Assembly: GCF_900129315.1 (NCBI RefSeq)
Contig: NZ_FQUS01000022.1
Location: 26,651-90,650 of the forward strand
Direction: 5' to 3'
DNA: 64,000 bases
Origin: Fodinibius roseus
GTDB taxonomy: Bacteria > Bacteroidota > Rhodothermia > Balneolales > Balneolaceae
Shown: piece by piece, positions 1 to 9,052 of the stretch
Numbering within the stretch: position 1 is the stretch's first letter
Layout of the letters: every line of letters starts with the position of its first letter
Notes under the pieces: generated by a model
Database searches by the model: none
Told to the model about the DNA's origin: nothing
What the model saw: only the letters and a program-made list of their open reading frames with translations
Program-made: the position numbers and the translations under genes

Positions 1-1
1 G

Positions 2-1786
2 CTGATCAAGTTTGCCGACCGGCTCCACAATATGCGTACTATTCAGCACCTGCCGCGCGAAAAGCAGCTGCAAAAGGCCACAGAAACGATGGAGCTCTAT
101 GCGCCACTGGCTCATCGCTTTGGACTCTTTAATATCAAAAGCGAGCTGGAGGATCTCTGCTTCAAGGTAATCGATCCCAATTCGTTCAAGTTTATTTCGC
201 GGAAACTGCGCGAAAAGCGGGAGTCGCGCGAGCGATTTATTGAGGAATTTATGCAGCCGATTCGCGAAGAGCTGCATAAGCAGGGCTTTCGCTTTGAAAT
301 TAAAGGGCGTCCCAAGCATATTTATTCGATTTTTCGGAAAATGCAGCGTCAGCAGAAGCCGTTTGAAGAAATTTACGACCTTTTTGCGATTCGAATTATT
401 CTGGAGGATCCCCATACCAAGGAAGATTGCTGGCGCGTGTATTCTATTATTACGGATTGGTATACTCCCATCCCCAAGCGGTTTCGCGATTTTATTTCCG
501 TACCCAAAGCCAATGGTTATCAGTCGCTGCATACCACTGTGATAACCAAGCAGGGACGCAAGGTCGAAGTGCAGATCCGGACCCGGCAGATGGATGATAT
601 TGCTGAAAAGGGGTTGGCTGCCCACTGGAAATATAAAGAAGGGAAAAAAGGGTCGGAAACGCTGGACAAGTTTGTACACTGGGTGCGGGATATTCTGGAT
701 AATCCGCGTCCAGAGGCAGCCACGGAATTTGTTAAGGATTTTCAGCTGAACCTGTACCAGGATGAAATTTATGTGTTCACCCCGCAGGGGGAGCTGCGCA
801 CCCTTCCGCAGGGGGCCACCCCCATTGACTTTGCCTTTGATATCCACAGTGAGATCGGCGAGCGCGCTATGGCGGCGAAGGTGAACGGAAAGATGGCCCC
901 GTTGCGCCAAAAACTGGAGATCGGCGACCAGGTGGAAATTATTACCGGCAATAAAATAAATTTAAATCCCGACTGGATCGATGATGTCGTCACCCATAAA
1001 GCGAAATCGCGAATCCGACAGTTTATCAAACAAAAAGAGCGGCAGGTTGCGGATGAAGGCCGTGAAATTTGGGAGAAACGGGCAAAGCGCGGAAAGATCG
1101 AAATCTCAGAGCAGGACCTGATGCAGGTTGCTCACAAGCTGAGTTTCGATTCAACGCAGGAACTGTTCTATGAAATCGGCAAAGGAAATTTTGACGTAAA
1201 TAAACTGTTTAAATCAGTCAAGCAGTTTACCGGAACGGGTCGCATAGAAGAAGAAAAAGAGTCAGAGGAGCAGTCCGTTGTCACCGAAGAGGAAATTCAG
1301 CAGACCTATATCGACTCGGCGCGTTCACTGGGCGATGAAAAGGCGCTGGTTATTGATGACAATATTTCAAATATTAAATACAGTTATGCCAACTGCTGCA
1401 ATCCGATTCCCGGCGATGATGTTATTGGCTTCATCAGCCGCACGGGTGATGTCAAGATTCACCGGTCCAATTGTAAAAATATTCACCATCTCATCCAGAC
1501 CGACGGCGAGCGTATTATCGATGTGTCATGGGCTAAGAATATTGATTCCAAATTCCTGGGGGCTGTCAAAGTCATTGGAGAAGACCGCGTAGGATTGATA
1601 AACGACCTTACGGATATTCTGTCTAAATCGATGGAAACAAACATGAAGAGCATCAATGTGACCAGCGACAGCGGAATGTTTGAAGGAATCCTGACAGTGT
1701 ATGTGGATGATATCAATCATCTCGACCGCGTGGTTACCAAATTGCATAAGGTAGAAGGCGTAAAAAGTGTTTTCCGTTACGAGTGA
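2..1786 (+). CDS. spoT: Bifunctional (p)ppGpp synthetase/hydrolase, 5' truncated by window edge
   Basis: RelA/SpoT homologue that makes and degrades the alarmone (p)ppGpp in the stringent response. The frame is open from base 2, and its first residues (FADRLHNMRT) are the end of the N-terminal HD hydrolase domain, so the ATG at 32 is internal and the true start lies outside the window. In order one sees the synthetase domain with KANGYQSLHTT at about residues 160-170 of the visible part, a TGS domain (IYVFTPQGELRTLP), a helical region, the Cys-rich zinc-finger domain (YANCCNPIPGD) and a C-terminal ACT domain (IGEDRVGLINDLTDILS). Visible length, 594 codons, fits a family of about 730-750 residues. 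Whether it is synthetase-only or bifunctional cannot be decided fully without the missing HD residues; the visible HD tail suggests bifunctional. Confidence 0.95.
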   Translation: MIKFADRLHNMRTIQHLPREKQLQKATETMELYAPLAHRFGLFNIKSELEDLCFKVIDPNSFKFISRKLREKRESRERFIEEFMQPIREELHKQGFRFEIKGRPKHIYSIFRKMQRQQKPFEEIYDLFAIRIILEDPHTKEDCWRVYSIITDWYTPIPKRFRDFISVPKANGYQSLHTTVITKQGRKVEVQIRTRQMDDIAEKGLAAHWKYKEGKKGSETLDKFVHWVRDILDNPRPEAATEFVKDFQLNLYQDEIYVFTPQGELRTLPQGATPIDFAFDIHSEIGERAMAAKVNGKMAPLRQKLEIGDQVEIITGNKINLNPDWIDDVVTHKAKSRIRQFIKQKERQVADEGREIWEKRAKRGKIEISEQDLMQVAHKLSFDSTQELFYEIGKGNFDVNKLFKSVKQFTGTGRIEEEKESEEQSVVTEEEIQQTYIDSARSLGDEKALVIDDNISNIKYSYANCCNPIPGDDVIGFISRTGDVKIHRSNCKNIHHLIQTDGERIIDVSWAKNIDSKFLGAVKVIGEDRVGLINDLTDILSKSMETNMKSINVTSDSGMFEGILTVYVDDINHLDRVVTKLHKVEGVKSVFRYE

Positions 1787-2152
1787 GATATCTGCTATCA
1801 GTAAGCCGTTATTTGCTTAAGAGAGCTTTGCAAAACCGTTCTTTTGTCCCGATTCCGCATTTTTGCGCATTCAATATCCTCACATATACCTATGTATATG
1901 CTACGATTTTAAATTTTCTCAGGCTTTGATATTGATCAAAATGCCTGGTTTTCAAATCGTTTCTTCGAGAATAAAAAATCCGGGCTTATGTCTCGCAACG
2001 ATCACGAGAACTCAAATAACTGGTATTAATCCCGGGCGAAACTTTCAAATCCGTTATAAATGTAATATCATCAACTCAATTATGCGATTGTCCACTGTTA
2101 TACTTTTTCAGTATTATCACATGACAGTATTAATTTAATATTTTAGTACATT
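1787..2152. other. Intergenic region spoT-HU, mostly an interspersed repeat
   Basis: This 366-base AT-rich stretch holds one copy of the dispersed palindromic element (1821-1966). The remaining 3' part (about 1970-2150) is AT-rich and probably carries the promoter for the HU/ruvX/def/fmt run, but I cannot pick one box set with confidence. No RNA gene or ORF with a plausible start is visible. Confidence 0.5.
1821..1966 (+). repeat. Interspersed palindromic element, copy A
   Basis: About 146 bp that aligns over its full length with 26099-26240 and 38106-38248. Shared landmarks are CAAAACCGTTCTTTT at the left, GCATTTTTGCGCATTC, ATCCTCA, CTCAGG in the middle and CTGGTTTTCAAATCG at the right. The two ends are inverted relative to each other (CAAAACC / GGTTTTC). 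A central hairpin CATATAC-ctat-GTATATG occupies the same place as different hairpins in the other copies, so its base pairing is kept while its sequence changes. It could act as an RNA structure or be a MITE/REP-like element. Confidence 0.75.
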
Positions 2153-2485
2153 ATGATTACCTATACCAAAAGAGATATCGTACGGCGTGTGGCGGATCAG
2201 CTGGATGAACCGATGGTTCAAACCGAGCCCTGGGTCGATGCGGTACTGGTTGCTCTTCGGGAGACCATGATGGATGCGGATCCGACCTGTCGGATCGAAT
2301 TACGTGATTTTGGTGTTTTTGAAGTAAAGAAGACGAAAGCAAAGCCGCGGGCGCGTAATCCGCGGACGAATGAAGAGATTTACGTGCCGGCGCACCGAAA
2401 AACACACTTTAAACCGAGTAAACTTTTAAAACAATTTCTAAAACAGCCTCTTGAAGAAGAGGACCTGGAAGAAATGGAAGGCTGA
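2153..2485 (+). CDS. HU/IHF family DNA-binding protein
   Basis: Small nucleoid-associated protein of the HU/IHF family, 110 residues, slightly longer than the usual 90-100 because of an acidic C-terminal tail (EEEDLEEMEG). The N-terminal helical part begins MITYTKRDIVRRVADQL, followed by the DNA-gripping beta arm with the hallmark DFGVFEV and ARNPRTNEEI segment and the closing FKPSKLLK. It probably bends DNA as a dimer. It ends two bases before the GTG start of ruvX, so the two are very likely co-transcribed. Assignment to HU or to an IHF subunit cannot be made from the sequence alone. Confidence 0.9.
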   Translation: MITYTKRDIVRRVADQLDEPMVQTEPWVDAVLVALRETMMDADPTCRIELRDFGVFEVKKTKAKPRARNPRTNEEIYVPAHRKTHFKPSKLLKQFLKQPLEEEDLEEMEG

Positions 2486-2487
2486 CA

Positions 2488-2943
2488 GTGGCACAGTATG
2501 GCAGACTTGTAGGAATCGATGTGGGAACCAAATGGTTCGGTATAGCCCGTTCTGACCTGCTCCGAACGGTTGCTAATCCGGTGGGCACCTATGGCTCGGA
2601 TGAGGTCTTTAATAAGCTCGAGGAGCTGGTTGAGAACGAGCAGGTAACAAAAATGGTAGTCGGCTGGCCGCTTACGCCCGCTGGAGAGGAGGGAAGGGCC
2701 ATTAAAATGGTTCGGAAATTTCTTGAACGATTCAGAGAACATTTTCCCGATATGGAAGTTGTTAAAGTGGATGAGCGCTATACCTCCAAAGAAGCCGTAC
2801 GCGCCATGGTAGAGGCGGGTGTCCCGAAGATGAAGCGCCGGGAATCCGACCGTATCAACCAGGCTGCTGCGGCGATCATTCTGCAGAAATACATAGAATT
2901 TGAAAAATCAGAAAATGTCCGTATTACCGATCGTTACGTATGA
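2488..2943 (+). CDS. ruvX: RuvX/YqgF, Holliday-junction resolvase-like / 16S rRNA processing nuclease
   Basis: RNase H-fold protein of 151 residues of the YqgF family, known as putative Holliday junction resolvase and as the nuclease that matures the 16S rRNA 5' end. The first acidic catalytic residue is in GIDVGTKWFGIARSD, and VDERYTSKEA carries the conserved DER-T/S segment. The family C-terminus is present but extends into the next gene. The start is GTG at 2488, two bases after the HU stop codon; its 3' end overlaps the proposed ATG of def by 29 bases. This suggests translational coupling. Confidence 0.9.
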   Translation: MAQYGRLVGIDVGTKWFGIARSDLLRTVANPVGTYGSDEVFNKLEELVENEQVTKMVVGWPLTPAGEEGRAIKMVRKFLERFREHFPDMEVVKVDERYTSKEAVRAMVEAGVPKMKRRESDRINQAAAAIILQKYIEFEKSENVRITDRYV

Positions 2944-3484
2944 TGATGAGATTCTTCACCAAGAAGCAAATCCGATAGAAAAGGATTCTGAAGAGCTTCA
3001 ACAGCTGATCGACGATATGTTCGATAGCATGTATAACTCAGAAGGAGTGGGCCTGGCCGGACCGCAGGTCGGGGAACTGAAGCGCCTGTTCGTGGTGGAT
3101 GCCGACCCCATGTCCGAAGAAGCGGAAGAGCCGAAACACGGGCCGCTTGTCATGATTAATCCCGAAATTATTGAAAAAAAAGGACAGGAAGTAGAGATGA
3201 ATGAGGGATGTCTGAGTATCCCGGGGATAAACGCACCGGTAAGCCGTCCTGAAACGATCGTCGTGAAGTATCTGGATCGCCGGTTTGAACCCCGGCAACT
3301 GGAGGTGGGCGGCTGGCTTGCGCGCATAGTGCAGCATGAGACCGATCACCTGGACGGAATCCTTTTTTTAGATCATCTCTCGCTCTTCAAGCGGAAGCTT
3401 TTGAGTTCAAAGCTAAAAGATATTGATGCGGGAGTAGTCGAAATCGACTATCCCACCGAACCCAAAAAAGCCAAAGCCGGATAA
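2915..3484 (+). CDS. def: Peptide deformylase
   Basis: Removes the formyl group from the N-terminal methionine of new proteins; metal-dependent cytosolic hydrolase. The three family motifs are visible: GVGLAGPQVG (motif 1), EGCLSIPG (motif 2 with the metal-binding Cys) and QHETDHLDG (motif 3, HExxH). I place the start at ATG 2915 (MSVLPIVTYDD), where alignment with the family begins; an upstream TTG at 2900 is in frame but less likely. About 189 residues, normal length. It is followed by fmt, the enzyme that adds the formyl group to Met-tRNA, the usual def-fmt pairing. Confidence 0.95.
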   Translation: MSVLPIVTYDDEILHQEANPIEKDSEELQQLIDDMFDSMYNSEGVGLAGPQVGELKRLFVVDADPMSEEAEEPKHGPLVMINPEIIEKKGQEVEMNEGCLSIPGINAPVSRPETIVVKYLDRRFEPRQLEVGGWLARIVQHETDHLDGILFLDHLSLFKRKLLSSKLKDIDAGVVEIDYPTEPKKAKAG

Positions 3485-3500
3485 GGATTGTCCATTGTGT

Positions 3501-4415
3501 ATGCGTATTGTTTTTATGGGTTCGCCCGATTTTGCTATTCCCAGTCTTGAAAGGCTTCACCAGTCCGCCCACGAAATTGTCTCCGTTGTCAGCAATGTCG
3601 ATAAACGCCGTGGACGCCGCGCAAAGCCGTCTCCCACACCGGTAAAAGCCAGGGCGCTGGAATTGGATCTGCCGGTGATTGAAGTGGAAGATCTCGACAA
3701 CCCGGATTTTTACCGCGATTTAAAAGTTTTGGATGCGGATCTCTTTGTCGTAGTGGCCTTTCGCATTCTTCCCCCTGAATTACTGGAGCTTCCCGGCCGG
3801 GGAGCAATCAATCTTCATGCTTCCCTGCTGCCGAAATACCGGGGAGCTGCACCTATCCACTGGGCTGTAATGAAGGGCGAGAAGCAGACCGGCTGCACGG
3901 TTTTTTTCCTGGATGAGCAGGTAGATACGGGACAAATTATTGCTCAACGTGCAACTAACATCGGTATAAACGAGACAACCGGTGATGTATACAACCGCCT
4001 GAAAGAAATGGGAAGCGTATTGCTTACGGAAGTCGTTGATGATATTGAGCGGGGAGATTATGAGACGCACCGCCAGGATCATGAGGAAGCGACCCCTGCT
4101 CCAAAACTGTTTACCGGGGATTGTAAAGTAGATTTTGATCGTCCGGCCAGGCAAGTCCATGATAACATTCGTGGACTCAGTCCCTTTCCGACGGCCTGGG
4201 CCCGGTTGGATGGTCTTAAATTTAACATGTACCGCTCGGCCCTGGGGCCTGATCAACATTTGGCACCCGGGATATTAGCCATGAATGATGATGAGTTATT
4301 GGCCGGCTGCCAAAAGGGCACTGTAATCCTGAAACAAGTACAGCTGGAAGGCAAACAGCGAATGAGCGGCAAGGATTTTATGAATGGGTACAGCGGCTCG
4401 GGAAGACTGAAATAG
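3501..4415 (+). CDS. fmt: Methionyl-tRNA formyltransferase
   Basis: Transfers a formyl group from 10-formyl-tetrahydrofolate to initiator Met-tRNA. The N-terminal formyltransferase fold starts MRIVFMGSPDFAIPSL; the catalytic Asn-His-Asp segment is recognisable in GAINLHASLLPKYRGAAPI and DTGQII. The C-terminal tRNA-binding domain runs from about residue 205 to the end. I choose ATG 3501, not the TTG at 3495, because MRIVFMG is the standard family start. 304 residues, normal. It lies 16 bases after def. Confidence 0.95.
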   Translation: MRIVFMGSPDFAIPSLERLHQSAHEIVSVVSNVDKRRGRRAKPSPTPVKARALELDLPVIEVEDLDNPDFYRDLKVLDADLFVVVAFRILPPELLELPGRGAINLHASLLPKYRGAAPIHWAVMKGEKQTGCTVFFLDEQVDTGQIIAQRATNIGINETTGDVYNRLKEMGSVLLTEVVDDIERGDYETHRQDHEEATPAPKLFTGDCKVDFDRPARQVHDNIRGLSPFPTAWARLDGLKFNMYRSALGPDQHLAPGILAMNDDELLAGCQKGTVILKQVQLEGKQRMSGKDFMNGYSGSGRLK

Positions 4416-4500
4416 AAAAAAATAATTATGGGTTGATAATTAATGAGATATTGATGATATACTTTTCAAAGTTTATATAACCTTCAAAAATTGAAATACT

Positions 4501-5172
4501 ATGGAGATGGAGCCGTTACTGCAAGCTGCAAAAGATGGAAAGCTTGAAGAGCTAAAACAATTAGTGCAGGAGGGAACGAATATTGAGGAAACTGCCAAGA
4601 ATGGATCGACCGCCCTTATTTTTGCCGCCCAGCATGACCAGATGGAAGTGGTAGCCTATTTGCTTGAGCAAGGGGCCGATCCGAATAAAACAACATCTCT
4701 GGGCGGCAGTGCTCTTAACAGGGCGGCTGAAAACGGCAATACAAAAATGATGAAGCTGCTGCTGGAACACGGTGCCCAAATCAGAGATCTGGCGCTGATT
4801 GCCGCCGCGAGGGAGGGCAACCTGCAGGCGGTGCAATTGCTTTGTGAAGAAGGGGCGGATGTAAATGCCACCCAGCGATGGGGTCATACGGCCCTTATGC
4901 TTGCCGCGCGGGACGGACATACGGAAATTGTAGACTACCTGCTTGACCGGGGAGCAAAAGTCAAAAAGCGTGATAAAAATGGGGCAACTGCGCTCTCTAT
5001 GGCCCTGGATAATGATCATGTGGAAGTAGCGAGTCGGCTGCGACAAGCGGGGGCAACAGAGGAAAAAAAGGAAAGCCGGCAAGAGATCGATGCTGAGGAT
5101 GAATTTGTGGACGATTTGGATCTCGATGAAGAGATTCCGGAAGATATGGATTTGGATGAGGAAGAGGATTAA
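4501..5172 (+). CDS. Ankyrin-repeat protein
   Basis: 223-residue protein built of about five or six ankyrin repeats; repeated signatures are GSTALIFAAQHDQMEVVAYLL, GHTALMLAARDGHTEIVDYLL and NGATALSMALDNDHVEVASRL. The last 35 residues are strongly acidic (EDEFVDDLDLDEEIPEDMDLDEEED). No signal peptide or membrane segment is seen, so it is probably cytosolic and acts in protein-protein contact; the partner is unknown. It stands alone between fmt and gapA, 85 and 136 bases from them. Confidence 0.85.
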   Translation: MEMEPLLQAAKDGKLEELKQLVQEGTNIEETAKNGSTALIFAAQHDQMEVVAYLLEQGADPNKTTSLGGSALNRAAENGNTKMMKLLLEHGAQIRDLALIAAAREGNLQAVQLLCEEGADVNATQRWGHTALMLAARDGHTEIVDYLLDRGAKVKKRDKNGATALSMALDNDHVEVASRLRQAGATEEKKESRQEIDAEDEFVDDLDLDEEIPEDMDLDEEED

Positions 5173-5308
5173 AATTTTATTCAATCATTTACAATAAAGG
5201 GATTTACTGTTATTTTTAGGCGGCTTGATTATCGCCTGGGATGTATTAACGCTCAATGCTTTAAACAAGTTTTCACACTCAAATGGAGTTAACAAAAAGT
5301 AAAATTTT

Positions 5309-6313
5309 ATGGCTAAAATTAACGTAGGAATTAACGGATTCGGACGAATTGGTCGACTGGTAGCTCGATCGATATTGTCTTACCACCAAGATGAAATTAC
5401 TATTGTAGGGATCAACGACTTGACCGATGCCGAAACACTGGCATATTTATTTAAACGCGATTCAGTTCACGGCACCTATGAAGGAGAGGTCGACGTAAGT
5501 GAGAAAGCTATTACCATCGACGGAATGGAAATCGGCATAACTTCGGAACGGGACCCGGTGAATCTGAATTGGGATGAGCTCGGCGCAGACGTAGTTGTTG
5601 AGTCTACCGGCTTTTTCCGAACCTATGATGCCGCTTCCAAGCATCTTGAAGCCGGGGCAGACAAAGTTATTATTTCTGCACCTGCAAAAGGAGATAAAGA
5701 AGTTAAAACGATTGTTTTAGGCGTCAATGACGATATTATCGATGATGAAACACAAATCTATTCCAATGCCAGCTGTACGACCAATTGCCTGGCGCCGATG
5801 GTAAAAGTACTGGACGATGCTTTCGGACTGGAAAAAGGATTCATGACCACCACCCACGCCTATACGGGGAGCCAGAATATACTGGACGGGCCCCATAAGG
5901 ATCTGCGAAGAGGCCGAACGGCTGCCCATAACCTGGTGCCTACGACGACCGGGGCTGCTCAAACGGTAGAGCTCGTCTTGCCCGAGCTTGAAGGCAGACT
6001 GGACGGAAGCGCCATCCGGGTACCGGTTCCCGACGGTTCGCTGACGGATCTTACCGCTATTGTCGAAAAGGATGTGACGGTAGAACAGGTGCATAATGCC
6101 TTTAGGGAAGCTGCGGACGGATCGATGAAGGGTGTATTAGCCTACTCCGAAGAGGAGCTGGTATCAACCGATATATTGGGTGATCCCCACTCTTGTATTT
6201 ATGATTCCGGCTTTACCAAAACCAATGGAAAACTGGTGAAGATATTGGCCTGGTACGATAACGAGGCCGGTTACTCTGCCCGTACCGCTGATCTGATTTC
6301 AAAGATCGTGTAA
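5309..6313 (+). CDS. gapA: Glyceraldehyde-3-phosphate dehydrogenase, type I
   Basis: Glycolytic/gluconeogenic enzyme oxidising glyceraldehyde 3-phosphate with NAD+. NAD-binding start is INVGINGFGRIGRLVARS, the catalytic Cys is in SNASCTTNCLAP (about residue 155), and the phosphate-site HAYTGSQN and GRTAAHNLVPTTTGAAQ follow. The C-terminus AWYDNEAGYSARTADLI is typical. 334 residues, complete. A rho-independent terminator lies about 85 bases downstream, so it is probably monocistronic. Confidence 0.98.
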   Translation: MAKINVGINGFGRIGRLVARSILSYHQDEITIVGINDLTDAETLAYLFKRDSVHGTYEGEVDVSEKAITIDGMEIGITSERDPVNLNWDELGADVVVESTGFFRTYDAASKHLEAGADKVIISAPAKGDKEVKTIVLGVNDDIIDDETQIYSNASCTTNCLAPMVKVLDDAFGLEKGFMTTTHAYTGSQNILDGPHKDLRRGRTAAHNLVPTTTGAAQTVELVLPELEGRLDGSAIRVPVPDGSLTDLTAIVEKDVTVEQVHNAFREAADGSMKGVLAYSEEELVSTDILGDPHSCIYDSGFTKTNGKLVKILAWYDNEAGYSARTADLISKIV

Positions 6314-6396
6314 TATTCAGATTATAGCTTTTGTCTACCGGGCATTTATGCCGGGAGGACGCAGGCTGATATTTCATTTGCTCTATTATTAACATT

Positions 6397-6430
6397 AAGC
6401 ACAATACAAGGATTTGTATTGTGCTTTTTT
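6397..6430 (+). terminator. Rho-independent terminator after gapA
   Basis: Perfect inverted repeat AAGCACAATACAA / TTGTATTGTGCTT around a 4-6 base loop, ending in a run of T. It lies downstream of gapA in the right orientation. Confidence 0.9.
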
Positions 6431-6826
6431 ATTGTGCTGATCATTCAGTATTGAAAAGAGGATTTCAGGAGGTAAAGAGAGTCCCCGGTATATAGATTAC
6501 CGATATCAGAACAAGAAACCCCGTTGTGGCCCAAAGAGGGTCAGCTTGTACAAATGTTGGCTCAATTTTATAATTTTGTTATCTGTACCACAGCCTCGGC
6601 AATTAAATTAAATAAGAGGGACTGTGATTAAACGCTACCGGCCATGAGTATGTTCCTTCAGACCGGCATTCTGCAGGACTTTTTCTTAATGATATGGACG
6701 CGAAGGGAAAGTTTAACCAAAACAGTTTTTGTTTTTTGCTATCCTCTTTAGAAGAGAGAAAAGGCAGGAACTATTTTTGTAATTAGGCAAGAAAGTTTCG
6801 ATTTTGGAGGCTCCGGAAAAAATTTG
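6431..6826. other. Gene-poor stretch upstream of tRNA-Pro
   Basis: About 400 bases with no convincing ORF on either strand, no repeat copy and no recognised RNA. It presumably includes the tRNA promoter in its last 100 bases, which I could not pin down. Confidence 0.4.
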
Positions 6827-6901
6827 CGGGGCGTAGCGCAGCCCGGTTAGCGCGCGTCGTTCGGGACGACGAGGTCGCCGGTTCAAATCCGGCCGCCCCG
6901 A
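6827..6901 (+). tRNA. tRNA-Pro (anticodon CGG)
   Basis: 75-nt cloverleaf. Acceptor arms CGGGGCG / CGCCCCG pair over 7 bp with discriminator A; the C1-G72 pair is typical of tRNA-Pro. D arm GCGCAGCCCGGTTAGCGC, anticodon stem CGTCG / CGACG with loop TTCGGGA (anticodon CGG, reads CCG), T arm GCCGGTTCAAATCCGGC. CCA is not encoded. Confidence 0.95.
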
Positions 6902-7171
6902 CAGTTGACACCTTTTATTTGCAGGACAGAGGTTTTTCCGGTTCTGAAGTGTGGTCCGGAACGAGCAAGGTATCGGGACCGTTCTGAACTTTCCCTGGCA
7001 ATTAAAGTTTGATTGATTGGCTTGATCTTTTTAATGGCTATGTGGTCTAATTCCCCGGCCCTCAGGGTCGGAAAAAATAAATAGTGTTTTGCGGCGAGCA
7101 AATCGAATGAATACCCGGATCACGATGGCTCTTCCTCGTGGCAGTTTATTAACTTATTGATTTTTTCGGAT

Positions 7172-7621
7172 ATGATTGATTGGCAGCAGATCCACAAGAA
7201 AACAGTGAACGGGAACCCTGATCCCCCCAAAAGGATAGAAAAGAGTGAAGCTGAGTGGCGGGAAGCCTTAACCGGGGAGCAGTTCCGGGTAACGCGAAAA
7301 AAGGGAACCGAACAGCCTTATTCCGGGCAGTACTGCGAATCGCACGAGCCCGGCCTCTATGCCTGTGTTTGCTGCGGCACCGAGCTTTTTGATTCCACCG
7401 AAAAATTTGAGTCGGGGTCGGGCTGGCCCAGCTTTACGGAACCGGTACAGGATAATGCCATCCGCTACGAGGTGGACAAAAGCCTGGGGATGAATCGTAT
7501 TGAAGTGTTATGCAATGTGTGCGATGCGCACCTGGGACACGTTTTCCCGGATGGTCCCGAACCTACAGGACTCCGATATTGCATTAATTCGGCTTCGCTG
7601 CAGCTGATTGAGGAAGATTAA
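7172..7621 (+). CDS. msrB: Peptide-methionine (R)-S-oxide reductase
   Basis: Repairs the R epimer of methionine sulfoxide in proteins. With ATG 7172 as start (MIDWQQIHKK; a TTG at 7157 is in frame but less likely) it has 149 residues. The zinc site is C65/C68 (CVCC) and C114/C117 (CNVC); the catalytic Cys is C137 in RYCINSASL; the signature GSGWPSF and HLGHVF are present. No signal peptide, so cytosolic. No MsrA is fused or adjacent. Confidence 0.95.
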   Translation: MIDWQQIHKKTVNGNPDPPKRIEKSEAEWREALTGEQFRVTRKKGTEQPYSGQYCESHEPGLYACVCCGTELFDSTEKFESGSGWPSFTEPVQDNAIRYEVDKSLGMNRIEVLCNVCDAHLGHVFPDGPEPTGLRYCINSASLQLIEED

Positions 7622-7815
7622 ATCGTTATTGGGCGCTCCTCAGGCACCCTGTCATTTAATGGAGTGTAACTTTACCATTCTGACAATAAAGTTGTACACT
7701 TATGGCCAAAGAATACATTTTGTTGGGATCCCTCCTTGTGCCATGTCCATCATCCTATAGAGGGAAAATAAGCGTAGGATCTGCTTTTTTTAATCAACAA
7801 TAGCAGCTACAGCCG

Positions 7816-9000
7816 TCAATACTGCGGCACGCTGTCGTCAATTTCTTTTGACCAGGCCAGGATACCGCCTTTCAGGTTATAGAGGTTGTCGAAGCCGTAC
7901 TTCTCGTTAAGCTGTTTAATCGCATCCGCGCTGCGCTGTCCGCTGCGGCAGTGGACAACCACTTTTTTGTCCCGGCTTATTTTATCCGCATGATCAATGA
8001 TGGTCTTGAGAGGAATCAGCTCCCCGCCGATTTCAGCGATCTCCACCTCGTGGGGCTCGCGCACATCAACAAGCTGTACCTCTTCGCCGCGCTCGAGCCA
8101 CGACTTATATTCCTGCACCGTAACTTCCGGCACTTCGGATTCCCGTTCTTCCTGTCCGTTCGAGGAAGAGGGGAGCCCGCAAAAGGCCTCATAATCGATT
8201 AGTTCGGTGATCTCGGGTTCCGGGCCCGTCAGCGGATTGTCCCTGTTTTTCGTTACGGTTACTTTCCGAGTGCTGAACTCCTGGGCGTCGAACAGGAACA
8301 ACTGCCCGGAAAGCGGTGACCCGATACCCGTAATGATTTTAATAACTTCACTGGCCTGCAGGCAGCCGATGATGCCCGGAAGGACGCCCAGCACGCCCGC
8401 TTCCGCACAACTCGGCACCAGTCCGGGGGGCGGGGGCTCCGGGAAGAGATCCCGATAATTTGGACCGCGGTTGCCTTCCTCATCCAGATAGTTGAACACC
8501 GAAAGCTGTCCCTCGAACTGAAAAATTGATCCATGCACATTCGGCTTGCCCAGCATTACACAGGCGTCATTGATCAGGTACCGTGTTGGAAAATTGTCCG
8601 TCCCGTCGGCGATCACATCATACTTCTCGATGATCTGGAGCGCGTTTTCACTGGTCAGGCGCACGTTATGGATTTTGATATCAATATGCGGGTTAATCTC
8701 CTGCAGTCTTTCCCGGGCAACCTCGACTTTGGGCCGCCCCACGTCAGAGGCGCCGAAGAGTACCTGCCGGTGCAGGTTGCTGGCTTCCACTTTGTCAAAA
8801 TCCACAATGCCGATCGTACCTACACCCGCCGCCGCAAGGTACTGCAGCATCGGGGCACCGAGTCCGCCGGTCCCCACCGCCAGCACTTTCGAGGCCTTCA
8901 GCTTCTGCTGGCCTTCCATGCCAAATTCCGGGATAGAAAGGTGACGGCTGTAGTGGCCGAGTTCCTCACTTGAAAATTCTATGTTCTTCCAGTTGTCCAT
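7816..9000 (-). CDS. moeZ: MoeB/ThiF-type adenylyltransferase fused to rhodanese (MoeZ-like)
   Basis: E1-like enzyme that adenylates the C-terminal Gly-Gly of a ubiquitin-fold sulfur carrier and then loads it with sulfur. The N-terminal ThiF domain has the ATP-binding loop AVGTGGLGAPML (about residues 41-52) and the LVPSCAEAGVLGVLPG segment; the C-terminal rhodanese domain (about 290-394) has the persulfide-forming Cys351 in HCRSGQRS. 394 residues, as in MoeZ. It is the last gene of the minus-strand operon after cysM, JAMM protease and sulfur carrier. That context points to charging the carrier for cysteine synthesis and less to molybdopterin. Confidence 0.92.
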   Translation of the reverse strand: MDNWKNIEFSSEELGHYSRHLSIPEFGMEGQQKLKASKVLAVGTGGLGAPMLQYLAAAGVGTIGIVDFDKVEASNLHRQVLFGASDVGRPKVEVARERLQEINPHIDIKIHNVRLTSENALQIIEKYDVIADGTDNFPTRYLINDACVMLGKPNVHGSIFQFEGQLSVFNYLDEEGNRGPNYRDLFPEPPPPGLVPSCAEAGVLGVLPGIIGCLQASEVIKIITGIGSPLSGQLFLFDAQEFSTRKVTVTKNRDNPLTGPEPEITELIDYEAFCGLPSSSNGQEERESEVPEVTVQEYKSWLERGEEVQLVDVREPHEVEIAEIGGELIPLKTIIDHADKISRDKKVVVHCRSGQRSADAIKQLNEKYGFDNLYNLKGGILAWSKEIDDSVPQY

Positions 9001-9052
9001 GACAGTTATTTTTTAAATTCCAATATGAATCCAGTGATTTCACGCAGAGTCG